DNA of 64,000 bases from Natrialba swarupiae (GTDB lineage Archaea > Halobacteriota > Halobacteria > Halobacteriales > Natrialbaceae): the NCBI RefSeq assembly GCF_008245225.1, contig NZ_VTAW01000008.1:85378-149377 (forward strand), read 5' to 3'. Both the position numbers and the translations under genes were made by a program. Shown here one piece after another: positions 53,809 through 63,797 of the stretch. The stretch's first letter is position 1. The number at the start of each line of letters is the position of its first letter. The notes under the pieces were generated by a model. That model ran no database searches. It had not been told where the DNA came from and worked only from the letters and a program-made list of their open reading frames with translations.

Positions 53809-53884
53809 TAAATCGATCACCGGAGTGTTACGACGACATCCTAATCAGCACGTTTAATGAACAACGGAGAAACGGAACCAGTGT

Positions 53885-56194
53885 ATGAGTGATTCGGTGC
53901 AGGTGTTGTACGTCGATGAACGGTCGGCCGCTGCGAACGCTGTTTTGTCATTTTTCGACCGTGAAATCGAGCGAATCACCGTCGACTTCGAAGAAGATGT
54001 TACTGTCTGTGACAGAGCGCTCGACGGTGAGGAGTACGACTGCATCGTGGTGGGTGACGCTCCCCTCGAGCGGTCACGGAGTGGATTTCTCGAAGCGTTT
54101 CGAAACGCCGACGCGGATCTCCCGTGTATCATACTCACCACCGACTGCGCTCCCAGTCTGATCCGGAGTGCAGTCGCTGCCGGAATCACCGAGCACCTTC
54201 CGCGAGATACCGACCAAAAGTCGTTTCCACTGTTAGTCGACCGCATCGACGAGGTCGTCGCACGATATCGAACGAAACGTCGAGCGGACGAGTACGAACG
54301 AATCAATTCCGTCCTTCGGAAACTCAATCAGACACTCGTTCGTGCCTCCTCACGGACCGATATCGACCAGCAGGTCTGTGAGATCATCAGCCAATCCGAA
54401 CCGTACCGGTTCGCCTGGGTCGGCGAACACGATCCCGACGAGGCGGTAGTTACCAAACGGGCCGCTGCTGGCATCGAACGGAACTACCTCGACGCGATCA
54501 CCATCACCACAGACGAGAACGCAACTGCAGACGGGCCAACGGGGAAGGCCGTCCGGACCCACGAAATCCAGGTCATGCAGAACATCCCCGCGGATCCGGA
54601 CTACGAACCCTGGCGAGATCACGCACTCGAGCGGGGGTATAGATCCAGTGCCGCAATTCCGCTCGTCTACGAGGGGGATCTTTATGGTGTGTTGAACGTC
54701 TACGCGGATCGGATCGACGCGTTCGACGCGGACGAGCGGGCGTTGTTCGACGAACTGGGTGAGACCATCGCGTACGCCCTGCACGAGCGTGAAATTCGTG
54801 AGGAGCGCCACCGTCTCGAACGGGCGGTCGAACACGCTGCAGACGCCATCTTTATCACCGATACAGACGGGGCCATCGAGTACGTCAACCCAGCGTTCGA
54901 GAACATCACCGGATACACGTCGTCGGAAGCCATCGGACAGAATCCCCGAATTTTGCAGTCCGGGGAAGTCGACGACGAGTACTATGCCGCGTTGTGGGAG
55001 ACGATTCTGGCCGGCGAGGACTGGGAAGAAGAAATCGTCAACGCGACGAAATCCGGCGAACACTATCACGCCGAGCAGACGATCGCTCCTGTTGCCGACG
55101 AGAGCGGAGAGATCAATTGGTTCGTCGCGATCCAGCGAAACGTCACCGAACGCAAACGCCGTGAGCAGGAACTAGAGGACCACAGAACGCGGCTGCAGGT
55201 GCTCTTCGACCAGGCACCGGACGGAATCGTCGTTCACGACGTCACGGGCGCGGTTCTCGACGTCAACGAAACGCTCGCCGAAATGCTCGGCTACTCCCGT
55301 GCGGAACTGCTCGAGATGGACGTTTCCGACTTCGTAACCGGAGCCGAAGACGAAGCGTTGCAAGAACGATGGGCGGCGATGACTCCTGGCTCGAGTCACA
55401 AAGCCGAAGTCGACGGACGCCATCGACGTGCGGATGGTTCGACGTATCCGGTCGAGGTCTGGGTGAGTCGCCTCCACAGAGAAGACGGCGACGATCGGTT
55501 CGTTGCGTTCATTCGTGACATTACCGACCGCAATCAGCGAATCCGCCAGCTTCGAGTTCTCGACCGCGTCCTCCGGCACAACCTCAACAACGAGATGTCG
55601 ATTATCCGTGGCTACGCACAAACGATCGAAGAGAGAACGGGCGGAGAACTCGCCGAGAATGCCCGCCAGATCACCGCCGGGAGCGATCAACTCCTCGAGA
55701 CGGTCGCCAAGCAACGGGAAATCGTTCAGATCCTCTCGAAACCGCCCGAATACCTCGAGGTCGACATCGTCGAAATCACTCAACAGATCCTCGGATCGAT
55801 ACGTGCCGAGTATCCCGACGCACGGATCGGATACGAGGGGCCAGACCGTGGTCTCGTCGAAGCGACGACGAAGATCGAGCTCGCGATCGAAGAACTCGTC
55901 ATCAACGCACTCGCTCACAACGATCGTTCCACGCCTGCGGTCACTGTCGAAATCGAGTGGACGGCGGAGACCGTCACCCTCCGGATCGCCGACAACGGCC
56001 CCGGTATTCCAGAAGAGGAACGATGCGTACTAACCGGAACGGGCAAGGTGGATCCCCTCTACCACGGCAGCGGCCTCGGTCTGTGGCTCGTCTACTGGAT
56101 TCTCGAGCGATCCAACGGTGGCGTCGAGTACGAAACTGGTGAATCTGGCGGGAGTGTGATCGAGCTTACACTCGAGCCATCGACATCGGGCTGA
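53885..56194 (+). CDS. Multi-domain sensor histidine kinase (pseudo-receiver, GAF, 2 PAS)
   Basis: A 769-residue soluble kinase. The order is: a receiver-like domain (residues ~1-125) in which the expected phospho-aspartate position reads VVGDAP; GAF (~140-300, YRFAWVGEHDPDE); PAS1 (~310-425, DAIFITDTDGAIEYVNPAFE); PAS2 (~430-550); a dimerisation/phosphorylation helix with RVLRHNLNNEMSIIRGYAQ; and an ATP-binding domain with ELVINALAHND, DNGPGIP and GSGLGLWLV. There are no membrane helices, so it senses cytoplasmic signals. No response regulator is encoded next to it. Palindromic repeats flank it on both sides. Confidence 0.92.
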   Translation: MSDSVQVLYVDERSAAANAVLSFFDREIERITVDFEEDVTVCDRALDGEEYDCIVVGDAPLERSRSGFLEAFRNADADLPCIILTTDCAPSLIRSAVAAGITEHLPRDTDQKSFPLLVDRIDEVVARYRTKRRADEYERINSVLRKLNQTLVRASSRTDIDQQVCEIISQSEPYRFAWVGEHDPDEAVVTKRAAAGIERNYLDAITITTDENATADGPTGKAVRTHEIQVMQNIPADPDYEPWRDHALERGYRSSAAIPLVYEGDLYGVLNVYADRIDAFDADERALFDELGETIAYALHEREIREERHRLERAVEHAADAIFITDTDGAIEYVNPAFENITGYTSSEAIGQNPRILQSGEVDDEYYAALWETILAGEDWEEEIVNATKSGEHYHAEQTIAPVADESGEINWFVAIQRNVTERKRREQELEDHRTRLQVLFDQAPDGIVVHDVTGAVLDVNETLAEMLGYSRAELLEMDVSDFVTGAEDEALQERWAAMTPGSSHKAEVDGRHRRADGSTYPVEVWVSRLHREDGDDRFVAFIRDITDRNQRIRQLRVLDRVLRHNLNNEMSIIRGYAQTIEERTGGELAENARQITAGSDQLLETVAKQREIVQILSKPPEYLEVDIVEITQQILGSIRAEYPDARIGYEGPDRGLVEATTKIELAIEELVINALAHNDRSTPAVTVEIEWTAETVTLRIADNGPGIPEEERCVLTGTGKVDPLYHGSGLGLWLVYWILERSNGGVEYETGESGGSVIELTLEPSTSG

Positions 56195-56195
56195 C

Positions 56196-56281
56196 TCATA
56201 CGGATTGCTGTCCCTGTGACCCGTCGCTCCCGGAGAACGAGTTCCGGACGCGGCGGCGATGACTGACAGTAAACCGTATCA
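56196..56281. repeat. Family I palindromic repeat (between two kinase genes)
   Basis: The left arm TCATACGGATTGCTGTCCC and right arm GACAGTAAACCGTATCA are inverted copies; its orientation is opposite to the copy at 15586. The inner stem CGTCGCTCCCGGA pairs with TCCGGACGCGGCG in part. It begins one base after the TGA of the preceding kinase. Confidence 0.75.
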
Positions 56282-56391
56282 GCTCACGAATAAGCTCGAG
56301 GACGTTCACCCTGCTTCCGTTCGATCCGGTTGGAAGGCGAGATGGTCAAAACGCTTATGTGCGTTCGACGGGCTCTCCTGAAGCCATATGG

Positions 56392-59300
56392 ATGACTACA
56401 TCGAGTGATCTCCAGCTATTAGTCGTCGGTGACGCCGTGCCCTCGGCGACAGAGACAGCGTTTTCGAGAGCGGGCATTCGACATCGTCCGGTGGCACCCA
56501 GTGACGATGCGGTTGAGCCACTGGAAACCGGCGACTACGACTGCGTTCTCGTCACGGCCACTCTCGCTGCTAGGGACGACCACGCCGCGATCGTGGAACT
56601 GAACGAACAGTTCCCGGACCTCCCGTTCGTGGTTCGGATCGGGCCGGGCGACGAATCCGTCGCACGAGAGGTTGTGACGACAGGGAAAACCGACTACGTC
56701 CGTGCGAGAGATCTCGAAGAACACGGAGATCTCGTCGTTCAGCGGATCCGGACTATCGTCGCCGCGAATCAGGAACACTCCGAAGTCAGCGACGTCCACG
56801 AGCAGGTCGCAAACGCCGCGGCCACGCTCACGGCGGTACAAGATGCGACGACAGATCTCGACCGCTCGGCCGAAGCAAAGATCGGCGACGTTCTCGAGAT
56901 CGCCGCGGAACGACTGGAGTATCCGATCGGATACGTCACTCGCATCGACTCGGGGACCCAGGAGATCGTCGCTGTGACCGGCGATCACGACCTACTTCAA
57001 CCTGGCGCGACCGATCCGCTTGGCCAGACCTACTGTCGAAAGACGATCGAGAGCGACGAACCGTTCGTTCTCGAGGACGCCCGCGAAGAGGGGTGGGGAG
57101 ACGATCCAGCGTTCGAACGGTTCGGCTTACGCTGCTACGTCGGGGCTCGGATTACGGTCGGCGACGAGGTCGCCGGGACGATCTGTTTCGCGGACGAGCA
57201 GCCACGGGAGACGCTCGTCGGTGAGACACAGCAAGCGACCGTCAACGCACTCGCACAACTGATCGGCTACGAACTCGAACGCGATCAGTACGAAGCCGCC
57301 CTCGAACGTAGCAAGCGTCGGTTTCAGAGCCTGTTCGAACGGGCGCCGGACGGGATCCTCATTCACGACACCGACGGCCAGATCACCGACGTCAATCGGG
57401 CAGTAGTCGAAGCTCTCGGTTACACCGAAGACGAACTGCTGTCGATGAACGTAAGTGACATCGAAGTCGGTATCGACCGTGATGACCTCCTCGAAGCATG
57501 GGGGTCGCCGCCTGGGAGGGACCCACTCTCCATCGAGGGTACTCACCGTCGAAAGGATGGCTCCACCTATCCCACGGAAGTGTGGGTAAACGACATCGAA
57601 CTCGCCGGAGAGACACGATTCATCGCGACCGCCCGTGATATCACCGAACGCAAGGAGCGTGAGCGCGAGCTCGAGCGTCACAAAACGTTCGTCGAGAGCA
57701 GTGACGACATTCTCACGCTGATCGATACCGATGGGACGATCGAATACGTGAGTCCGGCGATCGAACGGATTCTTGGATACGAGCCTACCGACCTCGTCGG
57801 GGAGAACGGATTCGAGTACGTCCACCCTGACGACCGTGACTCGAGTATCGCAGACATCGAGTGGCTCGTGGAGGCGTCGGACGAAGAGATGGTTCTCGAA
57901 TTCCGGTTCGAGTGTGCGGAGGGTGGGTATTGCTGGATCGAATCGTCGGTGCGCGATCTCCTCGACGATCCCGATATCGGCGGGATTTTGCTGAGCAGTC
58001 GGAACATCACCGAGCGCAAGGAACACGAACAACAACTGTCGGCCCTCCACGACTCGACTCGACAGTTCATCGATGCAGACTCGAAAGAGGAAGTCGCCGA
58101 AATCGCAGTCGAGACTGCAAGCGACCTCTTCGGATTCTCGTTGCCGTCGGTGTGGTATCCAACCGACGACGAGAGCGAACTGGCACTGGTCGCGAACTCG
58201 GCCGAACACCAACAGCTCATCGACGAGGCCGGTGCGAACCACCCGTCACACCCACGGGACAGTTGGATCTGGGACGTCTTCGAGAACGGGGAAACGGTCG
58301 TCCGAAGCCCGATCCCGCGTGAGGACCTTGCCGCGGACGTACCGCTCCGGTCGGCAATTATCCTTCCGCTCGGTGATCACGGTCTCCTGGGTTGTGCCGC
58401 ACGAGGGGACCTCGAGTTCAGCGATCGCGAAGTGAGAGCGACAGAAATACTCGCCCGAAACATGCAGGTCGCCCTCGATCAGATCGAGCAGCAAACGGCT
58501 CTTCGGCGCCAACAGGAGTTTACCGACGACCTGCTCGATTCGATCGAAGACGTCGTGTACGTCCTCGATACTGACGGCGATCTACGCCAGTGGAATCGAG
58601 CGTTAGGATCAGTGACGGGGTACGGCAGCGAGACGATCGCGTCGATGAACGCCGCCGATTTCTTCGCTGGTGAGGACACTGAAAGGGCAGCCGAAGCTAT
58701 CGAAGAGGGCTTCGAAACCGGCCGTACCCGGGTCGAACTGGAGTTCGTTACCACCGACGGCGAAGCGATTCCGTACGAGTTCATCGCCAACGTTTTCGAG
58801 AATCCAGACGGTGACCCCGTGATGGCCGGAATCGGACGTGATCGAACAGTTCACGTCGAGTACGAGCAGGAACTAGAACGGTACAAAGAACTCGTCGAGA
58901 ACGTCCCCGTCGGGATTTATCGAAACACCCCCGGGGACGACGGACAGTTCGTCGAAGTGAACCCTGCGATGGTCGAGATGTTCGATGCCGACTCGGAACA
59001 ACACCTACTCGATCAACCGGTCAAGGAGCTGTATACCGATCCAGACGAACGTGCGGAGTTTTCGGAGCGACTCGAGAACGAGCGGATCGTCAGTGAACAA
59101 GAGATGCAACTCGAAACGCTCCCGGGAGATCCGTTCTGCGGGTCAGTGACCGCGATCGTCTCGGAGGCCGACGGGGAGACGTACTTCGATGGGGTTGTTC
59201 AGGACATCACTGACCGAAACGCGTACGAACAGGCCCTCGCCGAGCAGCGCGACCGACTCGAGATCCTCAATCAGGTGGTGCGCCACGACGTTCGTAACGA

Positions 59301-59910
59301 CATGCAAGTGGTGAAAGGGCGGATAGGAATCCTCGAGTCACACATAGATGAGGAGGGGATGGAGCATCTGAAGGAAGTACAGCACGCGACAGAAGACGTC
59401 ATCGAGCTAACGGAGACTGCGCGAGACTTGACCGAAACGATGCTCCAGGAACAAGAGCAGCTTCAGCCAGTCCGCCTCGATCGCTATCTCGAATCGCGGA
59501 TCGATACCGTCCGTTCTACGTACGACGACGCCGTCGTCAGAACTGACGGCGTTCTTCCGGACGTGTCGGTGATCGCCGACGACATGCTCGAGGCGGTTTT
59601 CCGAAATCTGTTGCAAAACGCCATCGTCCACAACGATAAAGAGATACCCGAAGTGACGGTCTCTACGCACGTCGACGAAGGCCGCGTCCGCGTACGGATC
59701 GCCGATAACGGTCCGGGCGTTCCCGACCACCGGAAAGAAGCAATCTTCGGGAAAGGGGAAAAAGGGCTCGACAGCCCTGGGACGGGTCTCGGCCTCTATC
59801 TGGTCGACACACTCGTCGATACCTACGGCGGAAACGTGTGGGTCGAGGATAACGATCCCGAGGGGGCCGTGTTCGTCGTGGAACTTCCAACCGATTCGGA
59901 TCACGCCTGA
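56392..59910 (+). CDS. Large multi-domain sensor histidine kinase (pseudo-receiver, 2 GAF, 4 PAS)
   Basis: A 1172-residue soluble kinase. A receiver-like N-terminus (LQLLVVGDAVPSATE) lacks the phospho-aspartate (YDCVLVTATL). Then come GAF (~170-310, with DPLGQTYCRKTIESDEPFVL), PAS (~315-430, DGILIHDTDGQITDVNRAVV), PAS (~435-550), GAF (~560-710), PAS (~715-830), PAS (~840-950), the His helix VVRHDVRNDMQVVKGRIGIL and the ATPase domain with NLLQNAIVHND, DNGPGVPDH and GTGLGLYLVDTLVD. The ATG at 56392 is used; 56359 is an alternative. The TGA at 59908-59910 is also the first codon-length of the next repeat. Confidence 0.92.
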   Translation: MTTSSDLQLLVVGDAVPSATETAFSRAGIRHRPVAPSDDAVEPLETGDYDCVLVTATLAARDDHAAIVELNEQFPDLPFVVRIGPGDESVAREVVTTGKTDYVRARDLEEHGDLVVQRIRTIVAANQEHSEVSDVHEQVANAAATLTAVQDATTDLDRSAEAKIGDVLEIAAERLEYPIGYVTRIDSGTQEIVAVTGDHDLLQPGATDPLGQTYCRKTIESDEPFVLEDAREEGWGDDPAFERFGLRCYVGARITVGDEVAGTICFADEQPRETLVGETQQATVNALAQLIGYELERDQYEAALERSKRRFQSLFERAPDGILIHDTDGQITDVNRAVVEALGYTEDELLSMNVSDIEVGIDRDDLLEAWGSPPGRDPLSIEGTHRRKDGSTYPTEVWVNDIELAGETRFIATARDITERKERERELERHKTFVESSDDILTLIDTDGTIEYVSPAIERILGYEPTDLVGENGFEYVHPDDRDSSIADIEWLVEASDEEMVLEFRFECAEGGYCWIESSVRDLLDDPDIGGILLSSRNITERKEHEQQLSALHDSTRQFIDADSKEEVAEIAVETASDLFGFSLPSVWYPTDDESELALVANSAEHQQLIDEAGANHPSHPRDSWIWDVFENGETVVRSPIPREDLAADVPLRSAIILPLGDHGLLGCAARGDLEFSDREVRATEILARNMQVALDQIEQQTALRRQQEFTDDLLDSIEDVVYVLDTDGDLRQWNRALGSVTGYGSETIASMNAADFFAGEDTERAAEAIEEGFETGRTRVELEFVTTDGEAIPYEFIANVFENPDGDPVMAGIGRDRTVHVEYEQELERYKELVENVPVGIYRNTPGDDGQFVEVNPAMVEMFDADSEQHLLDQPVKELYTDPDERAEFSERLENERIVSEQEMQLETLPGDPFCGSVTAIVSEADGETYFDGVVQDITDRNAYEQALAEQRDRLEILNQVVRHDVRNDMQVVKGRIGILESHIDEEGMEHLKEVQHATEDVIELTETARDLTETMLQEQEQLQPVRLDRYLESRIDTVRSTYDDAVVRTDGVLPDVSVIADDMLEAVFRNLLQNAIVHNDKEIPEVTVSTHVDEGRVRVRIADNGPGVPDHRKEAIFGKGEKGLDSPGTGLGLYLVDTLVDTYGGNVWVEDNDPEGAVFVVELPTDSDHA

Positions 59911-59993
59911 TACGGATTACTGTAGCGATGTACCGGTGAGACCACTGTCCGGGTCGCGGTCTCACCGAAAATGATCTACAGTAAACCGTATGA
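59908..59993. repeat. Family I palindromic repeat (best copy; contains a stop codon)
   Basis: The left arm TGATACGGATTACTGTAG and right arm CTACAGTAAACCGTATGA are near-perfect inverses; inside, CGGTGAGACC and GGTCTCACCG form a perfect second stem. The TGA that ends the large kinase is the first three bases of the left arm. Confidence 0.8.
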
Positions 59994-60081
59994 GACGGAC
60001 CGCCAAGCGGTCGCGTGGCAGTTCGTCTCGAGTCCCCTTCCACGGCGCCAGTTGGATACTCGTTCAGCCGAAAGCGAGACG

Positions 60082-60717
60082 CTACCCCAGGTCGTCAGCT
60101 CGTTCGTCCTCGGAGGGGGTCGCGCGGCGATAGTAGCGAACCCACAGACGCTGAAGCGGCGCGATCAGTATCGGGACGAAAAACGCGGTGGTGAGAGAGA
60201 CCGTTGCGACGGCGATCGAAAGTACGAACACCGCAGGCGAGATCAGACCCCGAACGGCGACCAGACGTTCGGTGCGGGAGTCGATCGAGTCGTCGGTGAA
60301 TCCGGCCCTGGCGGCGTAGCTCCAGGTCGCGGTGAGCAACAGTCCGACGAGAACGAAGTTGGCCGCGTACAACGTCCAGGCGAACTGGGTCCCGTACAGC
60401 CCGAGCAGTTCCGTCGGATACGGGAGAAACGAGATCGAGAGCAAAAACAGGAGGTTGAGCCACAACAAGACGCGGTCGTGGCCCACGATGTATCGAAAGA
60501 GATTGTGGTGGATAATCCAGTAGAGACCGACGACGAGAAAGCTCAAGAGATAGCTGATCAACAGCGTCTCCTGATCCGCGATCGCCCCCGGAAGCTCCGC
60601 CGCGGAGACGTCCGGAACGTCGAACTGCAACACCAACAACGTGAGGACGATGGCGAACAAGCCGTCGCTCAACGCCTCCATCCGATCCGTTCCCTTCCCG
60701 CCGAGCGTCTTGATCAT
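60082..60717 (-). CDS. TMEM175-family potassium channel-like protein
   Basis: A 211-residue membrane protein with six helices. The family motif RMEALSDGLFAIVLTLLVLQ (RxxxxSDGxFAI) forms the first helix and pore filter in TMEM175. Then follow YLLSFLVVGLYWIIHHNLFR, LLFLLSISFLPYPTELLG and three further helices. Bacterial and archaeal members are K+-selective leak channels of this single-repeat size. The ATG at 60717 has the normal short start MIKTLGGKGTD. It stands alone. Confidence 0.87.
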   Translation of the reverse strand: MIKTLGGKGTDRMEALSDGLFAIVLTLLVLQFDVPDVSAAELPGAIADQETLLISYLLSFLVVGLYWIIHHNLFRYIVGHDRVLLWLNLLFLLSISFLPYPTELLGLYGTQFAWTLYAANFVLVGLLLTATWSYAARAGFTDDSIDSRTERLVAVRGLISPAVFVLSIAVATVSLTTAFFVPILIAPLQRLWVRYYRRATPSEDERADDLG

Positions 60718-60870
60718 GCGGAGCCATCCACCCGAGAGAACGAATAGCCACGCTCGACTCTCACGAGGCGGACTCGAGCGTCTCCGATCTCGGCCTCGAG
60801 AACGACCCCTCGCATCGGTCTCCCCGAGACGAATCTAATTCGTTAAATGGGTTCGGAGGGAAGCGAGGGT

Positions 60871-61350
60871 ATGCAGGTCAAATCCCGACACCACCTCCGA
60901 AGCGACGCCGTCTCCGATATCGAGGAGACGCTGGCCGAGCAACTCGGCGTCTCGCCCGAGGGTGACGCCTACGAGCGCGTCGAGTTCGAGGATACCGACT
61001 GGGAAGTGATTCTCATCGACGGCGAGCCACAGGTCGCGTACTTCGACGAAGAGCCGTTTCTGACCGTTCGAGGAGCGAACGCCTACGAACCAGACCATCG
61101 CGTCGTGACGGTCGACGCCGGTGCGATCTCGTTCGTCAGCGACGGAGCGGACGTGATGCGACCCGGGATCACGGAGGCGACCGACGACATCTCCCCGGAC
61201 GATCTGGTCGTCATCGCGGAGGAATCCCACGGCAAAGTCCTCGCGGTCGGCCGTGCTCGAGTCGACGGATCGGAGATGGTCGGCGAGGAGGGAAAGGTCG
61301 TCGACTCGTTGCATCACGTCGGCGACGACCTCTATGACTTTTCGGGCTAA
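60871..61350 (+). CDS. PUA-domain RNA-binding protein
   Basis: A 159-residue protein. The N-terminal half is a pre-PUA region (QVKSRHHLRSDAVSDIEETL); the C-terminal half is a PUA fold with TVDAGAISFVSDGADVMRPG, VVIAEESHGKVLAVGRARVD and GKVVDSLHHVGDDLYDF. Such proteins bind structured RNA or ribosomes, like MCT-1/Tma20. The ATG at 60871 is 25 bases after TTAAAT at 60843-60848, so probably leaderless; the upstream in-frame ATG at 60847 lies on that element. It is divergent from the TMEM175 gene. Confidence 0.87.
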   Translation: MQVKSRHHLRSDAVSDIEETLAEQLGVSPEGDAYERVEFEDTDWEVILIDGEPQVAYFDEEPFLTVRGANAYEPDHRVVTVDAGAISFVSDGADVMRPGITEATDDISPDDLVVIAEESHGKVLAVGRARVDGSEMVGEEGKVVDSLHHVGDDLYDFSG

Positions 61351-61352
61351 CT

Positions 61353-61420
61353 GAGACGGGTCACTGTCCGTCAGTGCCGACGCAGCCGCGACCCTGGGGA
61401 TACACCGGAGGATCGAGAAC
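61353..61420. repeat. Possible Family I repeat (strongly diverged)
   Basis: TGAGACGGGTCACTGTCCGT resembles a left arm and the following CGCAGCCGCGACCCT resembles the inner part of other copies, but no clear right arm is seen. It lies 3 bases after the PUA gene stop. Confidence 0.3.
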
Positions 61421-61432
61421 GCGCTGCGACGG

Positions 61433-63271
61433 TCAGTCGACGCGTTCTGTCGAATGTGACGTCACCGACTCCTCGTCGATCGGGAGCCGAACGACGAAGA
61501 CGGACCCTCTCGGCTCGTTGTCTTCGATCCACACGTCACCGCCGTATCCTTCGACGAGCGTTCTGACGAGATAGAGTCCTACTCCGGTCCCCGGGCTCTC
61601 GAGGCCCTTCTTGCCACGGCCGAAGACCTCTCTCTTCTGACGGTCTGAGATACCCGGACCGTCGTCCGCGACGGAGACGAGGACGCTGTCGTTCCGACGG
61701 TCGATCGAGACCTCGACTTTGGGCCGGTCGCTGTCGTTGTGGATGATGGCGTTCTGGACGAGGTTGTGGAGGACTGATTCGAACATCTCGTTGGCCTCGA
61801 TCGCCACGTCGGACCCCAGTCCGTAGACAGTGATCTCGGCCCCGGCGTACCGGGACCGGGCGCTCTCGACGACGGACGTTACCGTCTGGTGGACCAGAAC
61901 CCTCTTCAACTCGGTCTCGTCTTCGGACATCGTCGCGGTCAGTTCCCGTGCCGTCGTCGTCAGATCGATCGCCTCCTCGGCGGCCAGCAACACCGCCTCG
62001 AGGTGCTGATCAGCGTCGCCGTCGACGTGGTCAGCCAACAACCGTCCCTGTCCTCGAACGACCTGCATGTGGTTGCGAAGATCGTGGCGGACGACCTGGT
62101 TGAGCACGGCGAGTTGGTCGCGCGTTTGCTCGAGTCGACGGTTGCGATCGCGTTGGTCAGTAATGTTGCGTGCGGAGGCGATCAGCGAGGTCGGCTCGCC
62201 GTCTTCGTTCGTGACTGGACGAATCGTTCCACTGATCCGTTCGTTTTCGCCGTTCGTCGGATCGAGATTCGTTTCGTATCCGACGTACTCTCCGGCCGCG
62301 GCTCGTTCCACCCACTGTTCGACCTTGTCGGCGACGTTTTCGGTCCACCAGGACGTCTCCCAGAACGGTTCGCCGACGACTGCCGATCGATCCTCGTCGA
62401 CGTACGCCATCGCCGCTTGGTTCGCCTGTAGCAACGTGCCATCGAGGTCGAGCAACGCGACGATCGTTTTGGGGTCGTCGAAGACCGCCTCGAAGCGTCG
62501 CTGGTTCCGCCGGCGCTTTCGTTCACCTTCAGTTCGCTCCGTGATATCCGCGATGAACCCCTCGAGCGCCGCGAGATCACCGTCGTCGTAGATACCCCGT
62601 CCGCGTTCCCACACCCATCTAGTGGATCCATCAGCAGTGGTGATGCGGTACGTAACTTCGTATGGCTCTCGAGCGTCGAGTGTGTCCTGGACCGTCTCCC
62701 AGGTTCGTTCCCGGTCCTCCGGGTGAACCACGTCATCTCCCAACGAGACGTCTCCCCGTTCGAACGCGCCAGCAGGGTAGCCGGTGATCTGCTCGCACTC
62801 GCCCTCGATGCGCTCCATCGGCCACCCCGGTTCGTTCCGACACCGGTAGACGATGCCGGGAAGGTTGTCGACGAGCGTCTCGAGTCGGCGGTTTCGTCGC
62901 TCGAGCGTTCGTCTGGGTGGGTGTCCCACGGCAGTTCGAATTCGAGTCGCCAGAAGCGAACTCGATCCGTTCGCGATGTAGTAATCTGTCGCCCCCCGCT
63001 CGATCGCGTCGGCTGCGATCGAACGATCCGCCGGCTCGAGAGTGACGATACACGGAACGTCAGGGTTCCCCTCCCGGAGCATCTCGAGCGCCTCGAGACA
63101 GTCGACCCGACCGTGGTGCGTGACGACGCAGTCGATCCGCGTCGACTCGTCCGCGAGAACGGCGCGGCCTGTCTCAGCAGTCGGCTCGAGCCGAACGTCG
63201 AATCCGTCACCGAGACACAGCGACGAGTGGTCGGCACCGATGACGAGCACTCGGATCGGATGCTCAGGCAT
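61433..63271 (-). CDS. Sensor histidine kinase (pseudo-receiver, 2 PAS)
   Basis: A 612-residue soluble kinase. A receiver-like start (PIRVLVIGADHSSLCLGDGF) has His instead of the phospho-aspartate (DCVVTHHGRVDC). Two PAS domains follow (about residues 135-265, with the PAC part WVWERGRGIYDDGDLAALEG, and 270-395). The His helix is VVRHDLRNHMQVVRGQGRLL, and the ATPase domain has LHNLVQNAIIHNDSDR, DDGPGISDRQ and GTGVGLYLVRTLVEGYGGD. It resembles the 1172-residue kinase in its last 200 residues. The start at 63271 (MPEHPIRVL) is preferred over 63373. It lies just right of the PUA gene, convergent with it. Confidence 0.9.
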   Translation of the reverse strand: MPEHPIRVLVIGADHSSLCLGDGFDVRLEPTAETGRAVLADESTRIDCVVTHHGRVDCLEALEMLREGNPDVPCIVTLEPADRSIAADAIERGATDYYIANGSSSLLATRIRTAVGHPPRRTLERRNRRLETLVDNLPGIVYRCRNEPGWPMERIEGECEQITGYPAGAFERGDVSLGDDVVHPEDRERTWETVQDTLDAREPYEVTYRITTADGSTRWVWERGRGIYDDGDLAALEGFIADITERTEGERKRRRNQRRFEAVFDDPKTIVALLDLDGTLLQANQAAMAYVDEDRSAVVGEPFWETSWWTENVADKVEQWVERAAAGEYVGYETNLDPTNGENERISGTIRPVTNEDGEPTSLIASARNITDQRDRNRRLEQTRDQLAVLNQVVRHDLRNHMQVVRGQGRLLADHVDGDADQHLEAVLLAAEEAIDLTTTARELTATMSEDETELKRVLVHQTVTSVVESARSRYAGAEITVYGLGSDVAIEANEMFESVLHNLVQNAIIHNDSDRPKVEVSIDRRNDSVLVSVADDGPGISDRQKREVFGRGKKGLESPGTGVGLYLVRTLVEGYGGDVWIEDNEPRGSVFVVRLPIDEESVTSHSTERVD

Positions 63272-63797
63272 CAACGTACCCAGAACAAGGTTCCAAAATA
63301 CAAAACCATATTGATGTTCTTCCGGAAATAGAACAATTACCCTCCGATAGTAATACCGCCCGCACTCGGACAAGTACTGGCCCTATCCGAACGAATTTGC
63401 CGATAGAAATCCCTAAACGAGATAGACAAATATGAGACTATAGTGGATTTTATAGAACAAAGTCGTATTATAGGAACGTTCGTAAGTAGCTATTTCTACG
63501 TCACCTGATTGAATCAACGAATACGAAGATATGGTTATTGAACAGTTCGAATGAGTCCCCGAAGAATATCAACGGCTGTAGGCGTGGTTGGTTGTTCGTC
63601 TTCATGGTACGAGCGGAGAGCCAGCGTTGTACCTAACACCGTCATTCCAGCTGTCATTTATGACACGCTCGGTACACGTGAATCGATGGCCTCGGCACTC
63701 ATGTCTCACAATCTATCCATAGTGAATGTGCTTAACAGCCCTATCGAGTTCGTTCAGTCCGTAATTTGGGAATTCTTCATCTTCGATGCTTGGCGTC
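63272..63797. other. AT-rich gap without a supported gene
   Basis: From about 63290 the base composition falls well below the rest of the window. Frames on either strand are short or unlike haloarchaeal proteins. The stretch probably marks the edge of acquired or decayed sequence. Confidence 0.45.

Noticed and set aside
53511..53810. CRISPR array
   Set aside because: The repeats here are palindromic and irregularly spaced, without uniform spacers or nearby cas genes.
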